Assembly: GCA_024640925.1 (NCBI GenBank)
Contig: JAHEEB010000115.1
Coordinates: forward strand, 1,139 to 9,032
Source: Bacteroidota bacterium
GTDB lineage: Bacteria > Bacteroidota > Bacteroidia > Bacteroidales > UBA10428
DNA length: 7,894 nt
Reading direction: 5' to 3'
Positions 1-6,259 of this stretch are shown here, piece after piece. Positions within the stretch are counted from its first letter, which is position 1; each line of letters begins with the position of its first letter. The notes under the pieces are model-generated. The model was not told where the DNA came from. It worked only from the letters and a program-made list of their open reading frames with translations, and ran no database searches. A program made the translations under genes and the position numbers.

Positions 1-1
1 T

Positions 2-808
2 ATGATGAACCTGTTGCCAGGAATAAAACAGGTCGCCGTATTTGATACAGCTTTTCATCAGACTATGCCTGAACATACTTACATGTACGCCATTCCATAT
101 TCTCTTTATAGCAAATATAAAATCAGGCGCTATGGATTCCATGGTACCAGTCATTCGTATATCTCTATCAGAGCTTGTGAAATTCTGGGAGTTGAAATTA
201 AAAAACAGAAAATCATTACCTGTCATTTAGGAAACGGCGCCTCAATGTGTGCTATAAATTTTGGTAAATCATATGATACATCAATGGGATTTACCCCTGT
301 TGAAGGGTTAATTATGGGAACCCGCTCCGGAGATTTAGATATTGGAGCAGTAAGTTTCATTATGGACAAAGAGGAATTAGGGTTAAATTCAATTAACACA
401 GTTTTCAATAAACAGAGCGGTATGCTTGGGATTTCTGGTGTTTCTTCTGATATGAGAGAAATAGAAGAAGCCGCAAGAAACAAAAATGAACGAGCAATCC
501 TAAGTCTCGAAATGTATTATTACCGCATTAAAAAATATATCGGTGCTTATATAGCAGCCATGGGAGGTCTCGATATTTTAATATTTGCAGGCGGTATCGG
601 CGAAAATAGTTACGGAACCAGGTTAGAAGTATGTAGTAATCTTGAGTATTTAGGGATTAAAATAGATCGTAAAAAAAATGAAAAATCAGGGGGAAAAGAA
701 ATGATTATTTCTACTGATGACTCTCCTGTTAAGGTTATGATTGTTCCAACTAATGAAGAGCTGGTAATTGCTAAGGATACCGAACGAATTATCTCCTCTA
801 TGAAATAA
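2..808 (+). CDS. ackA: Acetate kinase, C-terminal two thirds (cut by window start)
   Basis: Acetate kinase interconverts acetyl phosphate + ADP with acetate + ATP in the cytoplasm, the last step of acetate fermentation. The visible 268 residues match the family closely: AVFDTAFHQTMP at about 12-23, GFHGTSH at 45-51, HLGNGAS at 75-81, GTRSGD at 106-111, FAGGIGENS near 195-203 and PTNEE near 249-253. D15, H47 and R108 align, with a constant offset of 133, with the catalytic D148, H180 and R241 of the Methanosarcina enzyme, so about 133 N-terminal residues lie outside the window. The ATG at position 2 is therefore internal, not the start. The C-terminus is complete and no key residue in view is lost. 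The usual partner, phosphotransacetylase (pta), is not downstream; it could lie upstream, out of view. ptb and buk follow on the same strand after 81 bases, so a shared operon is plausible. A propionate kinase of the same family cannot be excluded. Confidence 0.95.
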   Translation: MMNLLPGIKQVAVFDTAFHQTMPEHTYMYAIPYSLYSKYKIRRYGFHGTSHSYISIRACEILGVEIKKQKIITCHLGNGASMCAINFGKSYDTSMGFTPVEGLIMGTRSGDLDIGAVSFIMDKEELGLNSINTVFNKQSGMLGISGVSSDMREIEEAARNKNERAILSLEMYYYRIKKYIGAYIAAMGGLDILIFAGGIGENSYGTRLEVCSNLEYLGIKIDRKKNEKSGGKEMIISTDDSPVKVMIVPTNEELVIAKDTERIISSMK

Positions 809-889
809 ATCATATGGTATCTGCTGGTTGATTTTTAATTAATTTATTACTTTGGTATTCATATTAGATATAACCTTATCTGTCAAAGT

Positions 890-1789
890 ATGTTTCGGAA
901 AATAAACGAAATTATTGACAAAGCTGTTGCCAAAGGAAAAAAAAGAATAGCAATAGCTGTAGCTGAAGATAATTATGTAATAGGTGCTATAAAGCATGCA
1001 AAAGAATTAGGGGTCATTTCCCCTATTTTTGTTGGTAATCTGCCTGAAATAAAGAAACTTGCAAAAAATGAGGGGTTAGTAATCAATGAAAGCGAAATTA
1101 TAGATATACCAGATATGGAAAAAGCCTGCATTAAAGCGATTGAACTGGTATCTTCTGGCAATGCCGATATTTTGATGAAAGGTCTGATTCCAACAAATAT
1201 CTTTCTAAAACACATACTTAATAAAGAGTACAATTTACTATCAGGAAAATTACTTAGCCATTTTGCACTCTTTGAATCACCTTTCTACCACAAATTATTT
1301 GGTTTAAGCGATGCGGCTATGAATATTTCACCCACTCTAGAAGAAAAAGCTGCCATTCTTAAAAATTCGGTCGATATTTTTCACCTGTTAGGATTTGAAA
1401 AACCGAAGGTTGCTATTCTTGCTGCAATTGAGAAAATCAATTCTAAAATGATTGCTACTACCGATGCTGTTGAATTAAAAAAGATGGCAGACAGAGGAGT
1501 TTTTGGGAATTGTTTTGTTGATGGCCCATTAGCTCTGGACAATGCTGTTTCTCCGGAAGCAGCTAAACATAAAGGCATTACCAGTAAAGTCGCTGGTGAT
1601 GCTGATATTCTAATTGCCCCGGATATTCAAGCTGGCAATATTCTCTATAAATCGTTGTCTTTTCTCGGAAATGCCCACTGTGGTGCGATTATTGCGGGCA
1701 GTAGAGTTCCTATTGTACTTACTTCCAGAGCTGACTCTGAAGAAACAAAGTTTCTTTCGATACTACTTGGTGTTTTATGTTCTAATTGA
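890..1789 (+). CDS. ptb: Phosphate butyryltransferase
   Basis: Ptb converts butyryl-CoA (often also valeryl- or isobutyryl-CoA) + phosphate to the acyl phosphate + CoA in the cytoplasm, feeding butyrate kinase. The 299-residue product has the normal length for Ptb and is shorter than typical phosphotransacetylases. Family features are MKGLIPTN at 96-103, VDGPLALDNAVS at 210-221, KHKGI at about 226-230, the stretch from DILIAPDI through AGNILYKSL near 238-256, and VPIVLTSRADS at 273-283. The last of these, together with the VDGPLALDNA box, is strongly Ptb-like. The ATG at 890 starts a normal MFRKINEIIDKA N-terminus; no Shine-Dalgarno is visible, as is usual in Bacteroidota. buk begins 11 bases after the stop, which fixes the pair as a ptb-buk unit. 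The in vivo acyl substrate is inferred and may include branched-chain acyl-CoAs from amino-acid fermentation. Confidence 0.95.
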   Translation: MFRKINEIIDKAVAKGKKRIAIAVAEDNYVIGAIKHAKELGVISPIFVGNLPEIKKLAKNEGLVINESEIIDIPDMEKACIKAIELVSSGNADILMKGLIPTNIFLKHILNKEYNLLSGKLLSHFALFESPFYHKLFGLSDAAMNISPTLEEKAAILKNSVDIFHLLGFEKPKVAILAAIEKINSKMIATTDAVELKKMADRGVFGNCFVDGPLALDNAVSPEAAKHKGITSKVAGDADILIAPDIQAGNILYKSLSFLGNAHCGAIIAGSRVPIVLTSRADSEETKFLSILLGVLCSN

Positions 1790-1800
1790 TAAAGAAAAAT

Positions 1801-2889
1801 ATGATTAAAATATTAGCCATAAATCCTGGTTCAACAACAACTAAAATTGCTGTTTTTCATAATTCTACCCCCATATTTCTGAAAAGCATAGTTCATCAAA
1901 CAGAAGACCTTGAAAACACTCATATTACTGATCAATATGAATTTCGAAAGAATTCAATTTTAAAAGAGCTAAACGACTCTCATATAGATATCAGTAAAAT
2001 TCAGGCCATTGTTGGTCGTGGAGGACTATTAAAACCCATAAAATCGGGAGTTTACAGAATTAACGACCGGATGAAGTCTGATCTTCACAAGAATATCTTT
2101 GGTGAACATGCAAGTAATTTAGGTGCATTAATAGCCGATGATTTAGCCAGACAAATTCCCGGGTGTCAAGCCTTTATTGCCGATCCTGTTGTTGTGGACG
2201 AACTTGAAGATGTGGCTAGATATTCAGGTCATCCGCATTTTAAAAGATACTCCATTTTTCATGCATTAAACCAAAAAGCCATTGGAAGGGCTTATGCTCG
2301 CCTGATTAATCATAAATACGAAGAACTAAACCTGATTATAGCACATATGGGCGGAGGTGTTTCTGTAGGTGCACACCATCTGGGACGCGTTATTGATGTA
2401 AACCAGGCTTTGGATGGTGAAGGCCCTTTTTCACCTGAACGTTCAGGCACCTTACCTGTAGGAGCTTTAGCCAGAACTTGTTTCGAAGAAGGTATGACCC
2501 TGGAAAAAATCCAGAAGATGATATCCGGACATGGTGGACTTATGGCATACCTGGGAACAAATAGTGCGTACCAGGTGGAACTAATGGCCGAAGAAGGAAA
2601 TGAGGAAGCCAGGAGAATACAGGATGCCATGTCTTACCAGATTTCAAAGGAAATTGGCGCTATGGCTTCTGTATTAAAAGGGAAAGTTGATGCCATTATT
2701 TTAACAGGAGGTGTATCTCATAATACAATGGTTGTGGAATATATAAAAAGTATGGTAGCCTTTATTGCCCCCGTTATTATTTATCCGGGCGAAGATGAAA
2801 TGCATGCCCTTGCCTGGAATGGTTTGCTGGCACTTAAAGGCTCTATCATTATTAAAGAATACGATGAATCAAATATGGTGAATTCCTAA
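1801..2889 (+). CDS. buk: Butyrate kinase
   Basis: Buk transfers phosphate from butyryl phosphate to ADP, giving butyrate and ATP in the cytoplasm. It is an ASKHA-fold kinase related to acetate kinase. With the ATG at 1801 the product has 362 residues, the family length. It shows the first phosphate-binding loop NPGSTTTK at 8-15, GRGGLL at 72-77, FHALNQKAIGRAYA at 153-166, HMGGGVSVGAH at 182-192, DGEGPFSPERSGTLP at 205-219, LTGGVSHN at 301-308 and PGEDEMHALA at 329-338. An in-frame TTG at 1786 would add five residues and overlap the ptb stop, but 1801 places NPGST at the usual distance from the N-terminus. No Shine-Dalgarno precedes it, only an A-rich stretch. With ptb 11 bases upstream it is very likely cotranscribed and translationally linked. 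Branched-chain fatty acid kinases of the same family are the main alternative. Confidence 0.95.
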   Translation: MIKILAINPGSTTTKIAVFHNSTPIFLKSIVHQTEDLENTHITDQYEFRKNSILKELNDSHIDISKIQAIVGRGGLLKPIKSGVYRINDRMKSDLHKNIFGEHASNLGALIADDLARQIPGCQAFIADPVVVDELEDVARYSGHPHFKRYSIFHALNQKAIGRAYARLINHKYEELNLIIAHMGGGVSVGAHHLGRVIDVNQALDGEGPFSPERSGTLPVGALARTCFEEGMTLEKIQKMISGHGGLMAYLGTNSAYQVELMAEEGNEEARRIQDAMSYQISKEIGAMASVLKGKVDAIILTGGVSHNTMVVEYIKSMVAFIAPVIIYPGEDEMHALAWNGLLALKGSIIIKEYDESNMVNS

Positions 2890-2897
2890 TCGGTAAA

Positions 2898-3605
2898 TCA
2901 AGGATTGGATGTTGCAACAGGAATAATTCTACCGTTGAAATATTTATGACCGTTTAATGCAAATTCTGCTATATATTTTCCAATTTCTAAAGAACTTATT
3001 GCCGACTTGTATTCCGGAAATACTTCTTTCAACATTTCCGTCTGAACAGCTCCGAGTGCAAGACAATTAAAATGAACCGTTGTATCTTTATACTCTATAG
3101 CCAGACATTCCGTAATACTAGCCAATGCAGCTTTTGACGCACTGTAATAACTTAACCCTGGCAGTTTGGAATTTCCCTGAAATCCAGCCATACTACCAAT
3201 ATTTACAACATGCGAAGAGGGTGACACCATTAGGTAATTCAATAACATTCGTACGAAAATTGAAGGAGTAACAGCATTCATATCGAACATATGAATTATA
3301 TCCGCATCAGTCATTTCTTTAAATGGTTTTCTTACCAGATATCCAGCATTGTTTATTAAAATATCAAGTTGGTTAAATGGTAATCTTTCATAAAACAAGT
3401 CGGCTTTTTTTGTCATTACAGTAAGATCGCCTGAGATAATTGTAATGTTTACTTCTTTGTTAATTTCATTACATTCTGCTTTAAGCTTCTTCAAAGCATC
3501 AGCATTTCTCGAAATAAGCACAAGATTTTGAATAGAGTATTTACATAAGGATAAGGCTGTGCTATATCCAATTCCTCTGCTTGCTCCTGTCAATATAATA
3601 TTCAT
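2898..3605 (-). CDS. Short-chain dehydrogenase/reductase (SDR family)
   Basis: This is a classical SDR, a cytoplasmic NAD(P)(H)-dependent oxidoreductase of 235 residues with a Rossmann fold. The cofactor loop TGASRGIG is at 6-13, NNAG at 85-88, N110 in the helix-4 position, the catalytic serine in NIGSMAG at S138, and YSASK giving Y154 and K158. The full N-S-Y-K tetrad is thus present. S32-R33 after the second strand suggests preference for NADP(H). The ATG at 3605 places the glycine motif directly at the N-terminus, as expected. The gene converges on buk with only 8 bases between the stops and no hairpin there. It diverges from the beta-barrel gene at 3739. The substrate cannot be told from sequence: relatives include 3-oxoacyl reductases, sepiapterin-reductase-like enzymes and general carbonyl reductases. 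No functional tie to the acid-kinase genes is evident. Confidence 0.9.
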   Translation of the reverse strand: MNIILTGASRGIGYSTALSLCKYSIQNLVLISRNADALKKLKAECNEINKEVNITIISGDLTVMTKKADLFYERLPFNQLDILINNAGYLVRKPFKEMTDADIIHMFDMNAVTPSIFVRMLLNYLMVSPSSHVVNIGSMAGFQGNSKLPGLSYYSASKAALASITECLAIEYKDTTVHFNCLALGAVQTEMLKEVFPEYKSAISSLEIGKYIAEFALNGHKYFNGRIIPVATSNP

Positions 3606-3738
3606 AGATATTTTCGGGTTAATAATTTATCTTTACATCAAAATACCATTTAAAGGTATGAAACAGATATGAAAAATCAGTATCTGTATATAAAAACTTA
3701 ATTCTTTTCGTTATCACAAAGACAAACTTTTCAGAAAC
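3606..3738. promoter_or_regulatory. Divergent intergenic region with a 7-bp dyad
   Basis: This 133-base gap between two divergent starts must hold the promoters of the SDR gene (left) and the barrel gene (right). It contains a perfect inverted repeat, ACAGATA at 3663-3669 and TATCTGT at 3681-3687, separated by 11 bases. That spacing would suit a dimeric regulator or a small hairpin. I could not find a full TTTG / TAnnTTTG promoter pair on either strand, so exact promoter positions are not called. Operator function is inference. Confidence 0.35.
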
Positions 3739-4323
3739 ATGAAAAAAATATGGATGCTAACTATCTTCACTATTTTTGTTCTAACGACCTCGTTCGGACA
3801 AGATGAAGATTTTTATAGTTCTGAGCAAAAGGCTGAAACAAAAAAGGAACACAAAGGATTAGATAAATGGAGTTTCGGGGGTAACTTCTGGATGGGGTTC
3901 GGATCCACCACTTATATTGAATTATCTCCGGTTGCCATGTACAAATTGCATCCACGTTTAATGATCGGTCCGGGAGCAACGTATATCTACCAGAATTACA
4001 GAAACTGGGGAATATCATCATCGACATATGGAGTAAAAGCTATCGGTACATTTTCTGTTTTTAAAAATCTTAATGAATCAATACATATCAATATTGGCGA
4101 TATCATTCTGCACTCTGAATATGAAGCTCTAAATATAGAAATTTTTGATATGAACTTTGATAGTATGGGACGCAGATGGATTGACAATTTGCTTGTTGGT
4201 GGTGGAATCTATCAACCTCTGGGCGATAGAGGTGGTATGTCGGTTCTTCTTTTATTCGATGTAACACAAGATCCTTATAGTCCTTATACCAACCCGATTT
4301 TACGGTTAGGGTTTTATTTTTAG
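3739..4323 (+). CDS. Small secreted outer-membrane beta-barrel-like protein
   Basis: The 194-residue product starts with a clear Sec signal peptide (KK, then a hydrophobic stretch at about 5-17), with probable cleavage after G20 so that the mature chain begins QDEDF. A charged, lysine- and glutamate-rich linker (about 22-41) is followed by alternating polar and aromatic strands rich in glycine, for example SFGGNFWMGFGSTTYIELSP and the HPRLMIGPGATYIYQNY stretch. The chain ends in LRLGFYF with a C-terminal phenylalanine, the usual outer-membrane barrel signature. The length would suit an 8-stranded barrel. The segment with SPYTNPILRLGF near the C-terminus resembles a group of uncharacterised Bacteroidota proteins that I recognise only in general terms. 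No function can be assigned. It has its own intergenic region and a strong terminator just after the stop, so it is probably monocistronic. Confidence 0.8.
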   Translation: MKKIWMLTIFTIFVLTTSFGQDEDFYSSEQKAETKKEHKGLDKWSFGGNFWMGFGSTTYIELSPVAMYKLHPRLMIGPGATYIYQNYRNWGISSSTYGVKAIGTFSVFKNLNESIHINIGDIILHSEYEALNIEIFDMNFDSMGRRWIDNLLVGGGIYQPLGDRGGMSVLLLFDVTQDPYSPYTNPILRLGFYF

Positions 4324-4337
4324 AATAGCTATAAAAT

Positions 4338-4364
4338 AAAAAAACCTGATTGCTCAGGTTTTTT
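4338..4364. terminator. Bidirectional intrinsic terminator
   Basis: A hairpin CCTGA (4345-4349), loop TTGC, TCAGG (4354-4358) is flanked by seven A residues on the left (4338-4344) and six T residues on the right (4359-4364). A-T pairing lengthens the stem. The A and T tracts make it functional on both strands, and it lies exactly between the stops of two convergent genes (4323 and 4384). Confidence 0.9.
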
Positions 4365-4383
4365 ATTATCTGTTATTTCAATG

Positions 4384-5445
4384 TTATCTAAAACTAATTC
4401 CTATTCCTGCTGTAACAACACTGTAATTTGCATACGTATAATCGCCATGAATAGTAAGAACGCCAAATTTCAGCCGCATACCTGCATTCAAACGGGGTTT
4501 TGTCTTACTTCCATCGCTATTGGTTATTTTTGCATCGATAGGATTTTCTACATCCTGAATAGCCATTTGACCATTTTGAATGGTTGGAATAGGGTAATTT
4601 CCTTCAAGTTTTAAGTTTGCATTGGTAGTTGCAAAGCCAATTCCACCATACAAATCAATAAAAGGGAGATCTGCACCAACAAGTATATTCGCTGTAAAAC
4701 TTTTTACTTCCAGAGAAATCTGTTGATCTTCATAGTTTCCGGTTCCACTTAACCCATAATTTTCGGGAGTAACTGTAATATCAAAGGTAGTACCGAATTT
4801 AGTATATCCACCCTGAACAGCCAATTGGAACACCGGAACCTTTGAAATAACCGGAATCCACTGTTTTATACTATGTTTAATCCCAACACCCCAAAGACCT
4901 AATTTTCCAAAATCGCCTATATTAACCGTTGGAACATAACGAAAATCCAATTCGGTTTCTTTAATAAGACCTATGCCAGCTTTTATCATAGGAGTTGGCA
5001 TAAACCCTACACCAGTACCATTTGGAGCATTGAATTCCGCATACTGATTCGGATAACTTTCCATTGGAGTATATCTGATAAGTTGTCCTCCATCTCTGCT
5101 TCCGGCAACTGTAGGCGTAACAGAGCCATTGGGATAAGTAATGCCTTGCAGATTAGATGGCAGATCAAAGGTCTTATCAGCATCGGGCACCAGGCCCAGG
5201 GATGTAGAAATTGTAATATCAAAACCTAATTTCTGATGCGGTTTCGCCGTATTATACCAGCCACTATTCAGGTCGGCACCAATAGCATTGGTCCAGGGAG
5301 CAAAATAGTTTTCAAACAGTATTTCAGCATTTTCAGTACCACTTCCGAAGAAATCGCCTATACTTTTAATCTGGGCATTCAGAGATGTTGTAAGCAGTGC
5401 AGCAAGTAATGCAGTTAATAGTATACCTATTCGTTTATTTTTCAT
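4384..5445 (-). CDS. Secreted beta-barrel-like protein, probable DUF6588 family
   Basis: The 353-residue product has a signal peptide (MKNKR, hydrophobic core at 6-20, cleavage likely after NA at 23-24, mature chain from Q25). A motif-rich N-terminus follows, with IGDFFGSGTENAEILFENY at about 29-47, APWTNAIGADLNSGWYNTAK and KLGFDITIS. These features resemble a family of uncharacterised Bacteroidota proteins that I believe is DUF6588. The rest is rich in glycine and aromatic residues in alternating strands (LDFRYVPTVNIGDFGKLGLWGVGIKH, FQLAVQGGYTKFG, LVGADLPFIDLYGGIGFAT) and ends TAGIGISFR, consistent with an outer-membrane barrel. The function is unknown. The ATG at 5445 gives a proper signal peptide, and no Shine-Dalgarno precedes it. 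It appears monocistronic, with the shared terminator after its stop. Confidence 0.8.
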   Translation of the reverse strand: MKNKRIGILLTALLAALLTTSLNAQIKSIGDFFGSGTENAEILFENYFAPWTNAIGADLNSGWYNTAKPHQKLGFDITISTSLGLVPDADKTFDLPSNLQGITYPNGSVTPTVAGSRDGGQLIRYTPMESYPNQYAEFNAPNGTGVGFMPTPMIKAGIGLIKETELDFRYVPTVNIGDFGKLGLWGVGIKHSIKQWIPVISKVPVFQLAVQGGYTKFGTTFDITVTPENYGLSGTGNYEDQQISLEVKSFTANILVGADLPFIDLYGGIGFATTNANLKLEGNYPIPTIQNGQMAIQDVENPIDAKITNSDGSKTKPRLNAGMRLKFGVLTIHGDYTYANYSVVTAGIGISFR

Positions 5446-5576
5446 AATTGTTGAATTTTAGTTTAGCAATTTAATTCTTATTTACGATTTCATGAACAAA
5501 AGGTTCTTAAATAACACGTCTAATACCTCAATTATCAAAAGAACGAAAAAAAAATGAAAATATTTCTACATTTTAT

Positions 5577-5606
5577 TTTGTAGGAAAAATTAAGATAGTA
5601 TATTTG
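5577..5606 (+). promoter_or_regulatory. Bacteroidota-type promoter of tRNA-Lys
   Basis: The sequence has a -33 element TTTG at 5577-5580 and a perfect TAnnTTTG (TATATTTG) at 5599-5606, separated by 18 bases. This matches the primary sigma factor promoter known from Bacteroides. Transcription would start near 5613, about 30 bases before the mature tRNA. It is the only complete promoter of this type that I found in the window. Confidence 0.8.
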
Positions 5607-5644
5607 CAACGCTTTTGAGAAAGCTTGAAAGGCTTGAAAATATT

Positions 5645-5717
5645 GATTCAGTAGCTCAGTCGGTAGAGCACATCCCTTTTAAGGATGGGGTCCTGGGTTC
5701 GAATCCCAGCTGGATCA
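5645..5717 (+). tRNA. tRNA-Lys (anticodon UUU)
   Basis: A complete 73-base cloverleaf is present. The acceptor stem GATTCAG (5645-5651) pairs with CTGGATC (5710-5716), with one T-G wobble. The D stem is GCTC/GAGC, the anticodon stem CATCC/GGATG, and the T arm is CTGGG-TTCGAAT-CCCAG. The anticodon loop CTTTTAA places TTT at 5678-5680, which reads AAA and AAG lysine codons. The discriminator base is A (5717), followed by CAA, so the CCA tail is not encoded and is added after transcription. The gene stands alone between its own promoter and terminator. Confidence 0.97.
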
Positions 5718-5743
5718 CAAAAAAAGATTGGAATTATAATGTA

Positions 5744-5782
5744 GGCTCGTAAATCTTAGAATTTACGAGCCTTTTGTTTTTT
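5744..5782 (+). terminator. Intrinsic terminator of the tRNA-Lys unit
   Basis: A perfect 11-bp stem, GGCTCGTAAAT (5744-5754) with ATTTACGAGCC (5761-5771), closes a six-base loop CTTAGA. It is followed directly by TTTTGTTTTTT. It lies 26 bases after the tRNA 3' end, as expected for a single-tRNA transcription unit. Confidence 0.93.
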
Positions 5783-5994
5783 CAGATACGAAATCGATAC
5801 TATTATTTTCAATTAAATTGTGACCTATTCGGTTACCTAATTATTTTTTCTGTTTTTAGGTCGCCTAATTGCACATAAGTAACTTAATTACTATTGATTC
5901 GAATGGTTTTTGGATACCTGTCTTACTTTGCGCATATACAAAGGAACAAGCGGATTTATTAATTAACAAGTTTCATTTACCTGATATAAAAGAA

Positions 5995-6034
5995 CAATAT
6001 CAATAGTTATATTCTTAACTATCGGATAATATTG
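5995..6034. repeat. Nested inverted repeat (possible operator or RNA hairpin)
   Basis: The inner arms ATAGTTA (6003-6009) and TAACTAT (6016-6022) are perfectly complementary around the six-base TATTCT. The outer arms CAATAT (5995-6000) and ATATTG (6029-6034) also pair, with short unequal bulges between. There is no T-tract directly after it, so it is not a classical terminator. It lies about 225 bases before the GH43 start and could be a regulator-binding site or leader structure; this role is inferred. Confidence 0.4.
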
Positions 6035-6186
6035 ATTTTCGTAATCGTTAATAAATGAGAAAGTAAAAAAGAACAAACATAAAAGCAAAATAACAATCAC
6101 TAAGGAATTTTCATCTAATGGAACTGTATAATCCTCTATATACCAGGATCTAATTTGAAATAAAGACAATATTTTGAAATGCAAAT

Positions 6187-6192
6187 AGGAGG
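6187..6192 (+). promoter_or_regulatory. Perfect Shine-Dalgarno AGGAGG before a mini-ORF
   Basis: AGGAGG ends five bases before the ATG at 6198. The genes in this window with visible starts lack such a site, as is normal in Bacteroidota, so a full consensus at optimal spacing stands out. It is too far (67 bases) to serve the GH43 ATG directly. Confidence 0.5.
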
Positions 6193-6197
6193 CTGTA

Positions 6198-6257
6198 ATG
6201 AATATTTGTGTATCTTCAACACCTTTAAAATGTATTGATCTGCTTATTATTAAGTAA
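6198..6257 (+). CDS. Putative 19-residue leader peptide upstream of GH43 gene
   Basis: This is an ATG-to-TAA mini-ORF encoding MNICVSSTPLKCIDLLIIK. It is preceded by AGGAGG at optimal spacing, and its stop ends two bases before the ATG of the GH43 gene. Such an arrangement would allow ribosomes ending the leader to restart on the enzyme gene (translational coupling), or make enzyme synthesis depend on leader translation. The peptide has two cysteines and a hydrophobic end but no run of one amino acid that would indicate classical attenuation. It may be a chance ORF; support is only the ribosome site and the tight junction. Confidence 0.35.
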   Translation: MNICVSSTPLKCIDLLIIK

Positions 6258-6259
6258 CT

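Larger units (their letters stand above)
5783..6197. other. AT-rich intergenic region without a convincing gene
   Basis: About 415 bases between the tRNA terminator and the GH43 leader hold no supported gene on either strand. Visible structures are an imperfect direct repeat, GGTTACCTAATTA (5831-5843) and GGTCGCCTAATTG (5859-5871), 10 of 13 bases identical. There is also a GACCTA / TAGGTC inverted pair (5822-5827, 5857-5862) and the nested inverted repeat at 5995-6034 listed separately. I saw no copy of the tRNA 3' end, no transposase fragment and no full TAnnTTTG promoter. The region probably contains the promoter and control sites of the GH43 gene. Confidence 0.5.

Noticed and set aside
809..889. 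Promoter or terminator between ackA and ptb
   Set aside because: No stable hairpin with a T-tract is visible, and the closest -7 match (TTACTTTG) breaks the consensus, so neither was called.
1786..1800. TTG start for buk overlapping the ptb stop
   Set aside because: It would add five residues before the conserved NPGST loop. The ATG at 1801 gives the normal family N-terminus.
2310..2630. Minus-strand 106-residue frame inside buk
   Set aside because: It is a shadow of the strongly conserved butyrate kinase frame, with no family features.
4381..4614. Plus-strand 77-residue frame antisense to the 4384-5445 gene
   Set aside because: It starts just after the bidirectional terminator, lies wholly inside a better-supported secreted-protein gene and shows no domain.
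5905..5930. Possible GH43 promoter (TTTG and TTACTTTG)
   Set aside because: The spacing is only 10 bases and the -7 element lacks the required A at its second position, so it does not fit the Bacteroidota consensus.
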